A stretch of DNA of 53,106 nucleotides, from positions 1 to 53,106 of the forward strand of contig SBGE01000192.1 in NCBI GenBank assembly GCA_006226755.1, in the 5' to 3' direction. The translations under genes and the position numbers were made by a program. This document shows, piece by piece, positions 6,768-14,668 of the stretch. Position 1 is the stretch's first letter; the number at the start of each line of letters is the position of its first letter. This DNA comes from Deltaproteobacteria bacterium. GTDB lineage: Bacteria > Bdellovibrionota > Bacteriovoracia > Bacteriovoracales > Bacteriovoracaceae. The notes beneath the pieces are model-generated. The model was not told where the DNA came from. It saw only the letters and a program-made list of their open reading frames with translations, and did not search any database.

Positions 6768-7913
6768 TTATCTTATCAGGTCGTAATTCCAGCCCAAGAC
6801 ACCGCTCGTAAGCGATCTAAATGCGTAATAAAAGCTCTTCTGATTAACGGTTTCAGCAAAATCATTGGAAGTGTGATGTTTTTCCGAATTATAGTCATTT
6901 TCAAGGTCTTGAGTAAAGGCCACAGCTGTAAGACCTTTTCTCCAAAAATTAGAGTGATCAGAATTGTCATAACTATTGGCCATAATCTCCCATCTCATGG
7001 CCGAACCACCTTGCTTGCCACCTTGGATAATGGTCTCAGCGATTTTTTTATCTTTGGCATGTCCAATGTCATTCGTTTTTCGAATATAGGCCTTGTAATT
7101 TCGAAGCTTCTTTGTCTTATCAAACAACTTAGTATCGTTTCCAAGCATCTCAACATTGAGGTAGGCCGCCATATTTTTCTTGAGATCGGCCTGGTTTTTT
7201 TCGACATAGGCCCGGCTTCCGAGGAAGGCCAATTCTTGAAAATCAAAGAAGATGATTCTAACGGTTTTGGCCAAATTCAACTCACTGAGAATTTCAATCA
7301 TCGACAGAAGCGTTGCCACTCCAGTTCCATTATCATCGGCACCAGGCATGTCGGCACGCGGATCAACTTGGAAGGTTTTAGAGTTGTAAACAATCGTATC
7401 GTAATGAGCTCCTAGGACAATCACTTCATCAGGAGTAAGAAGCCCTTTCTTTTCCCAAATAATATTTTTACCTTTAAGACCTTTGAAACTTTTCAAAGTC
7501 GTGAGTACAGAATCAGTGAAGCCTTTCCATTTTTTATATTCAGGAGAATTTGCCTGATAGCGTGAAGCGATTTTGGTTTGAAAATCGTTATTGTAGAACT
7601 CAATGGCATAATCAATATCAGGATCAAACTCTTCAACAGTCAGGACCGACTCTCCAGAAGTGTCCATTTGTTTGATTTTTGAAACTATCCAATCAGCACT
7701 TTTCTTGTGTCCATCAGTTCCTGGAAGTCTTGAAGGACGACAACAAGAAACAAAATCACGCAGGTTTTTCATCACCTTCTTCTGATTGTATCTGGAGACA
7801 ATATTTGAAATAGTACTCATCGACTTTGGAGTCTTTTCATATTTTTTGACTACAAAGGCATTGGCACATGGATTGAACAATATAAAACTAAAAATGAAAA
7901 TCAGGAAGCGCAT
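6768..7913 (-). CDS. Secreted M28-family metallopeptidase homologue with Glu-to-Gln change
   Basis: A 381-residue protein with a signal peptide (MRFLIFIFSFILFNPCANA) and an M28 zinc aminopeptidase-like domain. Visible metal-site elements are H170 in LGAHYDT, D194 in PGADDNGTG, E227 in FFDFQELAFLGS, E255 in YLNVEMLGND and H320 in DNSDHSNFW. The usual pair of glutamates is Q226-E227 here, so the general base of characterised M28 enzymes is replaced by Gln. It may be inactive, or may work as a binding protein or altered enzyme. The track's earlier start adds 40 basic residues encoded inside the upstream gene; ATG 7913, which opens the signal peptide, is preferred. It overlaps the MnmA-like gene by 26 nt. 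Confidence 0.82.
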   Translation of the reverse strand: MRFLIFIFSFILFNPCANAFVVKKYEKTPKSMSTISNIVSRYNQKKVMKNLRDFVSCCRPSRLPGTDGHKKSADWIVSKIKQMDTSGESVLTVEEFDPDIDYAIEFYNNDFQTKIASRYQANSPEYKKWKGFTDSVLTTLKSFKGLKGKNIIWEKKGLLTPDEVIVLGAHYDTIVYNSKTFQVDPRADMPGADDNGTGVATLLSMIEILSELNLAKTVRIIFFDFQELAFLGSRAYVEKNQADLKKNMAAYLNVEMLGNDTKLFDKTKKLRNYKAYIRKTNDIGHAKDKKIAETIIQGGKQGGSAMRWEIMANSYDNSDHSNFWRKGLTAVAFTQDLENDYNSEKHHTSNDFAETVNQKSFYYAFRSLTSGVLGWNYDLIR

Positions 7914-9219
7914 TAGCTTTCTTTTCCTTTTCTCTTTTCTTGGCTTCTTCCTCATCCATTGGAACAATCTCAGGTGGAACATAAGTTTTGATTTTATTAT
8001 TCTCAAGAACTCCAGCAATCGATATAAATCCACTCATGATAAGCTTCCCCCCAATTGATTGCTTACTGTAGAGAGCAACGACCAGTCCTTTTGACAACAT
8101 TCCTGGCTGGGCTTTTTTGAAGCGCAATATAGCTGATCTGCTATTTTTAATAAAGACCGTACAGGCCAACAATTCTTTTGAGCTACCAATCTTGGCAAAC
8201 AACTCTATCGGTTTGGTTATATCCATTTCATTATCATATCGAATTCTCTGAAGCTGACAGTGTGTGAAGGCCAGCTCTGCTGAGTGAGCGAGATAAACTG
8301 TTCCACTTGAAGGAGCAATGTCGATGATATGAAAATCCGGATCAATATTTTTTTCACTGGCAAGTTTCAATTTGTTTTGACCGAGATAAAAATTATGGAT
8401 GCCTTTATGATCTGCTAAGATTGTATCTTCAGCTGCAATTGATAGATGTCCAGGCTTGAACAAACTTTCAGAGGCACAATACTCAACTAACAATGGTACA
8501 CGAGGGTCTGAGCCGTAACACATCTTGGTTCCTTCAGAAGAAGGCTGTGTTTTTATATCAATCAGCTTCAAAAGTTTTTCAACTTCTTCCACTCTCATTT
8601 CAGCAAGAGGGAGCATCAGCTTTTGAAGTATGTCTTGATTGACTCGAGAAAGTAGATAACTCTGATCATTTTCTGGATCGTTCCCCTTGGCAATATTAAA
8701 AAAACCAGTCGTTTGATTCTTGATCACTTTTGAATAGTGACCAGTAGCTATGAAATCTGCACCAAGAGATTCTGCTTTCTCCATCAAAACAGAAAGCTTT
8801 ACCTGATTACAGTTTATACAAGATTGAAAAGAACTCCCACCCAGACGACAACTGATCACATTATCCATTACTTCTGATTTAAAAATCTCTTGTGCCTTCA
8901 CTCCGTAAAAGGGAATGTCCAAGTGATCACAAACATCTTTTACTTTTTCAATATCAGAAATATGACAACGACTATAGAGAGGCTCTTTTGGCATTTTTCT
9001 TTCAGCATAGGAATCATTCAAGTTAAATTCTTCGGCCTCAATCGCTTTTTTTTCAGCTGCTTTTTGTGCTTTTATTGGAAGAAGTTCATCATTGAGAAGT
9101 AAGGCAAGGCCAATACAATCGTAGCCTTGTTTTTTTAATAAATAAGCAGCTACCGTGGAGTCTCTTCTCCCGGTCATACCAATAACAACTTTGATATTTT
9201 TCTTTTTACTCGATTCCAT
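7888..9219 (-). CDS. Divergent MnmA-like protein with altered PP-loop
   Basis: A 443-residue paralogue of the tRNA 2-thiouridylase. The fold markers are present: two cysteines at the MnmA positions (CINCNQVKLS, C137; TKMCYGSDPR, C234), ATGHYSKV and GNDPENDQSYLL, and a C-terminal barrel. The ATP loop is TGRRDST instead of SGGVDSS, losing both glycines and the valine. There is an extra charged segment (about residues 44-85) after the first strand and a basic/acidic C-terminal tail (DEEEAKKREKEKK). ATG 9219 is chosen because it opens just before the first strand; the track start adds 17 residues. It overlaps the M28 gene. It may thiolate another substrate, use a different cofactor, or have become a binding protein. 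Confidence 0.8.
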   Translation of the reverse strand: MESSKKKNIKVVIGMTGRRDSTVAAYLLKKQGYDCIGLALLLNDELLPIKAQKAAEKKAIEAEEFNLNDSYAERKMPKEPLYSRCHISDIEKVKDVCDHLDIPFYGVKAQEIFKSEVMDNVISCRLGGSSFQSCINCNQVKLSVLMEKAESLGADFIATGHYSKVIKNQTTGFFNIAKGNDPENDQSYLLSRVNQDILQKLMLPLAEMRVEEVEKLLKLIDIKTQPSSEGTKMCYGSDPRVPLLVEYCASESLFKPGHLSIAAEDTILADHKGIHNFYLGQNKLKLASEKNIDPDFHIIDIAPSSGTVYLAHSAELAFTHCQLQRIRYDNEMDITKPIELFAKIGSSKELLACTVFIKNSRSAILRFKKAQPGMLSKGLVVALYSKQSIGGKLIMSGFISIAGVLENNKIKTYVPPEIVPMDEEEAKKREKEKKANALPDFHF

Positions 9220-9352
9220 AATCTCAAGTTCTATTATACATGGTTTAACTGCCCGAAAAAACAAGGGCAAATAGGTATTCCATCTCTGACACAGAAGCTC
9301 GGTTATAGGATAAATCTTTTAAATTAAAGAGGAGTCTACCGATAAGGTAACA

Positions 9353-10045
9353 ATGGATAAAAAGAATCAGATTAACAGATCCGACATCCTGCTGTTTAAA
9401 AATGAAGAAAACAGATATGGACACAGCCAGCTAAAAAACTTTCTAAGTTTTTTGAGCTCTAATGGCGTGAAAAGGCCTTACAAGTTTGCTTATATTGAAA
9501 GCGAAGGCCCACTGATTTCAAATATGTCGCTAAGGGAAAACATTCATCTGGACAGTGTTCCCCTTTCCCTATCAACAACCAAGGAAATGGAGCTCAAAAA
9601 TCTCCTTAGCAAAATTGGTAATAATGATCTTTTGGAACTCTTCGCTAAGATAGATAATCTTGAAATCAAAGTTTCTGAAGTTTGTGACCAAACCAGAAAA
9701 ATGGCGGCCTTAATCAAGGGTCTGATTCAAGAAGCAGATTTTCTGTTTCTCGAAGCTCCTGAAAAGCATTTAACAGAAGAAAACCTGAGATTATTCGTTA
9801 ATGCGCTCAATTATCAGGTTCAAGAAAATGGTCAAATGGTTTTTATCTCTTCACCGGCCACATTGTTTTGGCAGGGGAAGGTTTCTAAAATTATCACCCG
9901 TGGACCTAAAAAAGAATTTCTCATCACTCCAGTCATCAAGCATATGGGCAATAACGTCATCGCCACAGATAAAGCTCCAGTACGGGCCGAAAACGTTTTT
10001 GGACTCGATAGGACAGTCAAAAACGAAGATAAAAAAGCCTCATAA
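9353..10045 (+). CDS. ABC-ATPase-like protein lacking Walker A
   Basis: A 230-residue cytoplasmic protein. Its middle looks like an ABC ATPase: FAYIESEGPLISNMSLRENI resembles the Q-loop region, VSEVCDQTRKMAALIKGLIQ stands where the signature helix would be, DFLFLEAPEKHLTEENL resembles Walker B plus D-loop, and QMVFISSPATLF the H-loop strand. There is no GxxGxGKST anywhere, the LSGGQ is absent, and the Walker B ends in EAP rather than DEP. It is therefore unlikely to hydrolyse ATP in the normal way. It is divergent from the MnmA-like gene and followed by the DNA methyltransferase, which has its own promoter. The family call is an inference from motif order. Confidence 0.55.
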   Translation: MDKKNQINRSDILLFKNEENRYGHSQLKNFLSFLSSNGVKRPYKFAYIESEGPLISNMSLRENIHLDSVPLSLSTTKEMELKNLLSKIGNNDLLELFAKIDNLEIKVSEVCDQTRKMAALIKGLIQEADFLFLEAPEKHLTEENLRLFVNALNYQVQENGQMVFISSPATLFWQGKVSKIITRGPKKEFLITPVIKHMGNNVIATDKAPVRAENVFGLDRTVKNEDKKAS

Positions 10046-10071
10046 AATCCTTTTAATTTCCAAGCCTTAAG

Positions 10072-10101
10072 TTGACAATTTCACCCAATTACTTGGATAA
10101 T
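10072..10101 (+). promoter_or_regulatory. Sigma-70 promoter of the DNA methyltransferase
   Basis: A perfect TTGACA (10072-10077), 18 bp, then GATAAT (10096-10101). Transcription would begin near 10108, 25 nt before the ATG at 10133. The two genes that follow overlap and should share this transcript. Confidence 0.7.
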
Positions 10102-10132
10102 TTTAAAGACACACTTTAATCATGGATGACAC

Positions 10133-11275
10133 ATGCCTAAATTGAATTTTATTGATGTTTTTGCAGGTGCGGGTGGTCTCTCTTGTGGGATGGAAATGGC
10201 AGGGATGCGATGCCTCCTCGGAGTTGATCACGACAAGCATGCAATGGCGACTTTTGCCAAAAATCACAAACACGCCGATGTTTACTGCGGCGATATCACC
10301 AAGCTTACAAAAAAGAAATTGTTTGAATTAATTGGTGACAACAAAATTCACGCTGTTGTTGGTGGTCCCCCATGTCAGGGATTTTCGACTGTCGGAACTG
10401 GTGATCCAGGAGATCAGCGAAACTCACTCTTTTTGCAATTCGTAAGAATCGTCAAACTGACTGAGCCAGAATTCGTTGTTATGGAAAATGTCACTGGTCT
10501 ACTGGCCAAAAAGAATGAGAAGACTCTTCAAGCAATCTTCAAGAAGTTTTCTTCACTTGGTTATCATATGGGCGTTCAAGTGATGTCCGCTGAGCAATAT
10601 GGTGTTCCTGAAAAAAGACGTCGAACTATTATTATGGGAACGAAAATCAACGAAAAACCGATTTTCCCAAAGCCTAGCCACGATACCATATTGGCCAATA
10701 CTTTCGTAGAGGCCAGAACCGTTGGTGATGCTCTTAAAAATCTTAAAGCACCTAATGGTGAATTGTATAATCACGACCTGGATCTTGCGAAAGTATCAGA
10801 TCCTCTAGACGAAAAACGTCTGATGAAAATCCCTGAAGGTCAGGGTATTCGTTATGAAAAAGATGAAAAGAAGTTTCTCCCTCCGAAACTCAGACTTGGA
10901 GTCGATTGGAAAAACCTCAGAGAAAATAGGTTCAGACAAACCAAATATTTCAGACTCGATAGGAAAAAACCTAGTCCAACGATCATGACCCACAGGCATT
11001 CTTACTATCATCCAGTTGAGCCACGCTTTTTAACTCAAAGAGAAGCTGCTGCCCTTCAAAGTTTTCCAAATGATTTTGTTTTTGAAGGACCTCTCAGTGC
11101 TCAATGGAGACAAATCGGAAATGCTGTTCCTCCACTTCTTGGGAAGGCCATTGGAAAGGCCCTTATGCACATGCACAAGAAGAGAGAAGAATCACTTTTG
11201 AGTAAAAGCAAAGGCAAAGTAGAGACTGATATCCATTCTATAAGAGGCAAGGCCTTCGTTTATGGAGAAGCCTAG
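10133..11275 (+). CDS. DNA (cytosine-5) methyltransferase, no restriction partner nearby
   Basis: A 380-residue enzyme that transfers methyl from SAM to C5 of cytosine in a specific DNA sequence. The ordered motifs are complete: I DVFAGAGGLSCGM, IV GGPPCQGFS with catalytic C81, VI VVMENVTGLL, VIII GVPEKRRRTIIMG, IX LTQREAAALQSFP and X WRQIGNAVPPLLGKAI. The target-recognition region lies between VIII and IX and does not reveal specificity. It has a strong promoter, and the downstream alpha/beta hydrolase overlaps by 14 nt. No endonuclease gene is adjacent, so it looks like an orphan methyltransferase used for regulation or protection. The Shine-Dalgarno is weak (GGATGAC). Confidence 0.93.
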   Translation: MPKLNFIDVFAGAGGLSCGMEMAGMRCLLGVDHDKHAMATFAKNHKHADVYCGDITKLTKKKLFELIGDNKIHAVVGGPPCQGFSTVGTGDPGDQRNSLFLQFVRIVKLTEPEFVVMENVTGLLAKKNEKTLQAIFKKFSSLGYHMGVQVMSAEQYGVPEKRRRTIIMGTKINEKPIFPKPSHDTILANTFVEARTVGDALKNLKAPNGELYNHDLDLAKVSDPLDEKRLMKIPEGQGIRYEKDEKKFLPPKLRLGVDWKNLRENRFRQTKYFRLDRKKPSPTIMTHRHSYYHPVEPRFLTQREAAALQSFPNDFVFEGPLSAQWRQIGNAVPPLLGKAIGKALMHMHKKREESLLSKSKGKVETDIHSIRGKAFVYGEA

Positions 11276-12152
11276 AACACCTAGTACTCTTGGAGTCAAA
11301 GAACTTCCCTTTGAGTGGGTGAAAAACCGCCATGCCAACAAGAATGAAGGCTCAAAATTCGTCACAATCGATGGAATTGATGTTCATTATCGAGAGGAAG
11401 GGGAAGGCCCAACGATCCTCTTTCTTCATGGTATTTGCGACTCTCTTCACACATGGGGTCCGTGGGTAGAAGAACTCAAAAAAGACTTTCACGTCATTCG
11501 ATTTGATCTCCCCTTTTTTGGTCTCTCCAGAGTTCTTGATGATAAAACAATCACTAAAGAATTCTATCCAACTTTTTTGGAGAGCTTGGTTACTCATTTC
11601 AGGCTGAAAGATTTTTATTTATGTGGACATAGCTTAGGAGCTTGGATCAGTTGGAATTATGCCATCAAGAACCAGTCTCTGTTAAAAAAGCTAATCCTCA
11701 TCTCTCCTCCTGGTCACCCAGTAAAACCTCCTTTTCTTGTCAGGGCCACAGGTAATGGTTTCATCAAGAAACTAGCATCTCTCTACACACCTAAGTTTCT
11801 GGCAGATATGGCCATTGAAGAAATTTTCTATGACCCAAGTTTTATGACAGAAGTTCAAAGAAGCCGCTACTACGAAATTTTGATGGTAGAAGGTAATCGC
11901 AAAAACTATATGAATGTTTTTTCCATGATGGTGAAATTCGCCCATGAATGGCCAGAAGGACTTCACACAATTGAAACTGAAACGCTGATCATTTGGGGAA
12001 AAGAGGACCGCTGGATCCCGTCAAGTCATGCCAGCTATTGGACTAAAACACTTCCTCATGTCCATCTTGAAGTGTTTGATAGAGTTGGACACGTTCCCCA
12101 AGAAGAAAACGTACAGGACACTCTTAAATCATTTAAACAATTTCTCAAATAA
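11262..12152 (+). CDS. Alpha/beta hydrolase
   Basis: A 296-residue cytoplasmic hydrolase with the nucleophile elbow CGHSLGAW, the oxyanion region LFLHGICDSLHTW, the acid in IIWGKEDRWIP and the catalytic histidine in VGHVPQEEN. The cap domain lies between the nucleophile and the acid. The order matches esterase, epoxide hydrolase and C-C hydrolase relatives, and the substrate cannot be deduced. It overlaps the methyltransferase stop by 14 nt and shares its transcript, though no functional link is obvious. A strong terminator follows directly. Confidence 0.85.
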   Translation: MEKPRTPSTLGVKELPFEWVKNRHANKNEGSKFVTIDGIDVHYREEGEGPTILFLHGICDSLHTWGPWVEELKKDFHVIRFDLPFFGLSRVLDDKTITKEFYPTFLESLVTHFRLKDFYLCGHSLGAWISWNYAIKNQSLLKKLILISPPGHPVKPPFLVRATGNGFIKKLASLYTPKFLADMAIEEIFYDPSFMTEVQRSRYYEILMVEGNRKNYMNVFSMMVKFAHEWPEGLHTIETETLIIWGKEDRWIPSSHASYWTKTLPHVHLEVFDRVGHVPQEENVQDTLKSFKQFLK

Positions 12153-12153
12153 A

Positions 12154-12176
12154 AAAGGCCCTCATTGAGGGCCTTT
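12154..12176. terminator. Strong hairpin terminator between convergent genes
   Basis: Perfect 11-bp arms (AAAGGCCCTCA and its complement) with a 1-base centre. On the minus strand the hairpin is followed by a TTTTTTATTT run, so it is a good terminator for the cytochrome operon. The T-run on the plus strand is poorer, but it probably also stops the methyltransferase-hydrolase transcript. Confidence 0.85.
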
Positions 12177-12200
12177 AGTTTGTTCAATTTTGAATCAACT

Positions 12201-13898
12201 CTATTCCGGAATCGCTCGCTTATACTGCTCTTGTCCAGAAAGTACCTTGATGAAGTATTCTTTGAGCATTTTTTCTTCTTCTGGCTCAAGTTGATTTTCA
12301 TCAGAAGGAGGCATTTGCTTCTTCTCAGGTAGTGACTTGTTGAAAGTATGCTGTGCCCACATGTTAATATCAGCAATTGATGGATTGGTGAAATCAATAA
12401 ATGGTCTGTCTTCTCTGGCCGATTCGTGACAACCAGCACACTTGGCCTCAAGAATTTCAGGTCCAGTTTTCGGTTTTCTGTCTCCAAACATACCAACCAT
12501 TTTCGGATTTCCATTTGGATTTTTCTCGAATTTTGGAGGACATACGGCTATTAAATCTTGCTCAGATAGATCTTTAACAGTGTTGAGCTTTAGTTCTCCA
12601 CCAGATCCTTTTGACTGACCAGCTTCAGCAACCTTTGACTTCATAGAACCTTTCCACTTATCTTTGATCAGCTTCACACAACTATCATGATCCATTCCAA
12701 AAGGAATCTTCATCATGTCCTGGAATCTCATGTCTTTATTATAGTTTCCACAAATCTGAGACCAAAGTTCTCCAAGAGCATAAAGACTCTTAATTTCTTT
12801 TTTCTGATCAGCATTACAAGTGGCGTACATATCTGGGTTGAATAGATATGCTTTGAACGGTTGCCATGCGATATCGTTTTGAGTCACAACATCCAATGAA
12901 TATGACTGAAGTCCTGATTTGTGCTGAACCACAGTTACAATGCTTCCATCTTTTCTGAATCTTGGATAATAAGTCCCCGTCCCAAGATCGGCTTTACCAT
13001 CAGTCAGGTTCATTTTAGTGAAAGATCTTGGAACCCATTTTTCTTTTCCACTAGCATCTTTGCCCTTATCTATTTTTAGAACAAAAGAATCTTTTCTCAT
13101 ACGAGAAGAGATACCAGAGAAATAGTCATCTTGAGTCTGAACACTGTCCACATGGAAAGCGATTTGACTATTACTATAATCAAATGAAACTTTACCAGTT
13201 GGGAAACCTAGATCGAGAACCATCTGACAAGGTTTTCCACTTTTAACGTTTTCTTCGATATTATAGATTTGAGTGGTTCCTGATTGTTCGTTATAGATGG
13301 ATAGGTATTTTCCGTCTTTAGAGAGCATGGGTGTATCAGTTTTGATACCATCACAAAGACGTTTGGCCGATCCCATCTTTTGTTTCACACCATTATCATC
13401 GTGATCAATAGTGTAATCTTGAAAAGATACTCCATTTTCATCATCAATCATTCTATAGGTGGCCTTATTTCCATTACCTGCACTTGGAGACTCTACTGTA
13501 CCAAGAGACTGATAAACACCTCTCATCCCACCATTATGAATTGGACTCATACTCTGTGCAGAACTATTGGCCTTGGCCTTTTTACGTACATCTTCAGCGT
13601 TATAAATAATCCCGCCAGGTCTCGTAAGATATTTCCCATCTGGAGTAAATACAGGGTCGTATGGACCAGGGAATCGAATACTTTTTCCAGTATCCAGGTC
13701 GACAATTGTGTTTCCTCCAGTTGTAATTACCCCTACAAATTTTCCATTAGGATCAGGAGAAATAAAGTAACTGGGAGCATCTTTCAATGCTGTCGATGAA
13801 CTGGCCTTCGTTTGAAACAACTTACAAACATCTTCATTAGCTGCTTGAACAGAGAAGCTCAGAGATACTGCCAATAACGAAATCAATTTTTTACTCAT
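12201..13898 (-). CDS. Secreted beta-propeller/cytochrome c fusion protein
   Basis: A 565-residue exported protein. After the signal peptide (MSKKLISLLAVSLSFSVQA) comes a region with TolB/WD40-like repeats (SPDPNGKFVGVI, TPDGKYLT, SKDGKYLSIYNE, RFRKDGSIVT). The C-terminal part is a cytochrome c-like domain with one heme site, CAGCHE at about residue 487, and a likely axial Met in KQMPPSDE. The ATG at 13898 is chosen because it opens the signal peptide and has GGAA upstream. It is the third gene of a minus-strand operon with a thioredoxin-like protein and a diheme protein. A periplasmic electron-transfer or sensor role is likely; the partner is unknown. Confidence 0.8.
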   Translation of the reverse strand: MSKKLISLLAVSLSFSVQAANEDVCKLFQTKASSSTALKDAPSYFISPDPNGKFVGVITTGGNTIVDLDTGKSIRFPGPYDPVFTPDGKYLTRPGGIIYNAEDVRKKAKANSSAQSMSPIHNGGMRGVYQSLGTVESPSAGNGNKATYRMIDDENGVSFQDYTIDHDDNGVKQKMGSAKRLCDGIKTDTPMLSKDGKYLSIYNEQSGTTQIYNIEENVKSGKPCQMVLDLGFPTGKVSFDYSNSQIAFHVDSVQTQDDYFSGISSRMRKDSFVLKIDKGKDASGKEKWVPRSFTKMNLTDGKADLGTGTYYPRFRKDGSIVTVVQHKSGLQSYSLDVVTQNDIAWQPFKAYLFNPDMYATCNADQKKEIKSLYALGELWSQICGNYNKDMRFQDMMKIPFGMDHDSCVKLIKDKWKGSMKSKVAEAGQSKGSGGELKLNTVKDLSEQDLIAVCPPKFEKNPNGNPKMVGMFGDRKPKTGPEILEAKCAGCHESAREDRPFIDFTNPSIADINMWAQHTFNKSLPEKKQMPPSDENQLEPEEEKMLKEYFIKVLSGQEQYKRAIPE

Positions 13899-13918
13899 TT
13901 TTATTTCCATAGCTAAAA

Positions 13919-14668
13919 TTAGAGTACGTTTTCTTTCAAATAATTCATGGTCTGGGTTTCATCTTCGTAACCCAACTTTGGTCCACGGCTTGGCTTCCCA
14001 TCCTTAAATGGAATAAATGCCGGAAAGTGAATCAAAGCACCTCTGTTGATGAGATCAAAAGATTCCATCGGCTGAGTCCATTCTTCTTTAATCTTTCCTT
14101 CTGCTACATATTTTTTAATCAAGTCTTTAGGTGTAGCAGGATCAACTGTGACAACCAATTTGATTCCTAGTTCCTTTGCTTGCTTTGAAAGGTACTGAAG
14201 ATTGGTGATTGAAAGTGGCATGTGTGGTGACCACATGTAGATCACCCCTTTTTTGGCCGCATTCAAAGTTCTACTAAGATTTTCATCTGTATAGGCCGTT
14301 TTAAGATAGGCATCATTATATCTGTAGTTTTTAACAACTGATTCTGACTTACATGAGCCCGAGGTTTGATCGAGAGTCACAATCAGAGAAGTTTTGGCGC
14401 TCATTTTAGTTAATTGAAAGATCTCAGCACTAACCGCCTTGAACTCAATCCATGAACCGATCGTTCCAGTTGGTGTTTTGTAGGCCTCTTGATCAGGTTG
14501 ACTCGGAGGTGTTCTTTGCCAAGAATCAAGTGATCCCCACTCTGCAGTCATGAGACTTACTCTTCCCCAACAAGCATGCTGTCCGTATTTATCACCAAGA
14601 TCAGTGATCTTGTCGTAAGACCATGCCGGTGAAGTCATAAGTAATGTCAAAAGTATTGTCTTTATCAT
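13919..14668 (-). CDS. Secreted thioredoxin-like protein without the CxxC
   Basis: A 249-residue exported protein (signal MIKTILLTLLMTSPAWS). The C-terminal half resembles a thioredoxin fold: KKGVIYMWSPHMPLS, where a redox protein would have a WCxxC-type motif, then LGIKLVVTVDP and RGALIHFPAFIPFKDGKP. The dicysteine is replaced by SPHMPLS, so it cannot be a normal disulfide oxidoreductase. Two other cysteines (HACWGR and GSCKSE) lie in the N-terminal half. It sits between two heme-binding proteins and overlaps the upstream one as ATGA, so a role in assembling or contacting cytochromes is possible (inference). Confidence 0.65.
   Translation of the reverse strand: MIKTILLTLLMTSPAWSYDKITDLGDKYGQHACWGRVSLMTAEWGSLDSWQRTPPSQPDQEAYKTPTGTIGSWIEFKAVSAEIFQLTKMSAKTSLIVTLDQTSGSCKSESVVKNYRYNDAYLKTAYTDENLSRTLNAAKKGVIYMWSPHMPLSITNLQYLSKQAKELGIKLVVTVDPATPKDLIKKYVAEGKIKEEWTQPMESFDLINRGALIHFPAFIPFKDGKPSRGPKLGYEDETQTMNYLKENVL

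Noticed and set aside
6873-7415. 180-residue plus-strand ORF opposite the M28 peptidase
   Set aside because: Antisense of a clearly coding gene with signal peptide and motifs; the translation has no recognisable domain.
9219-9270. Upstream start of the MnmA-like gene
   Set aside because: The extra 17 residues have no homology to MnmA N-termini; the ATG at 9219 is right before the first strand.
10122-10145. Seven-codon upstream ORF (ATG GAT GAC...) overlapping the methyltransferase start
   Set aside because: Short, out of frame, no ribosome binding site; too likely by chance to call a leader peptide.
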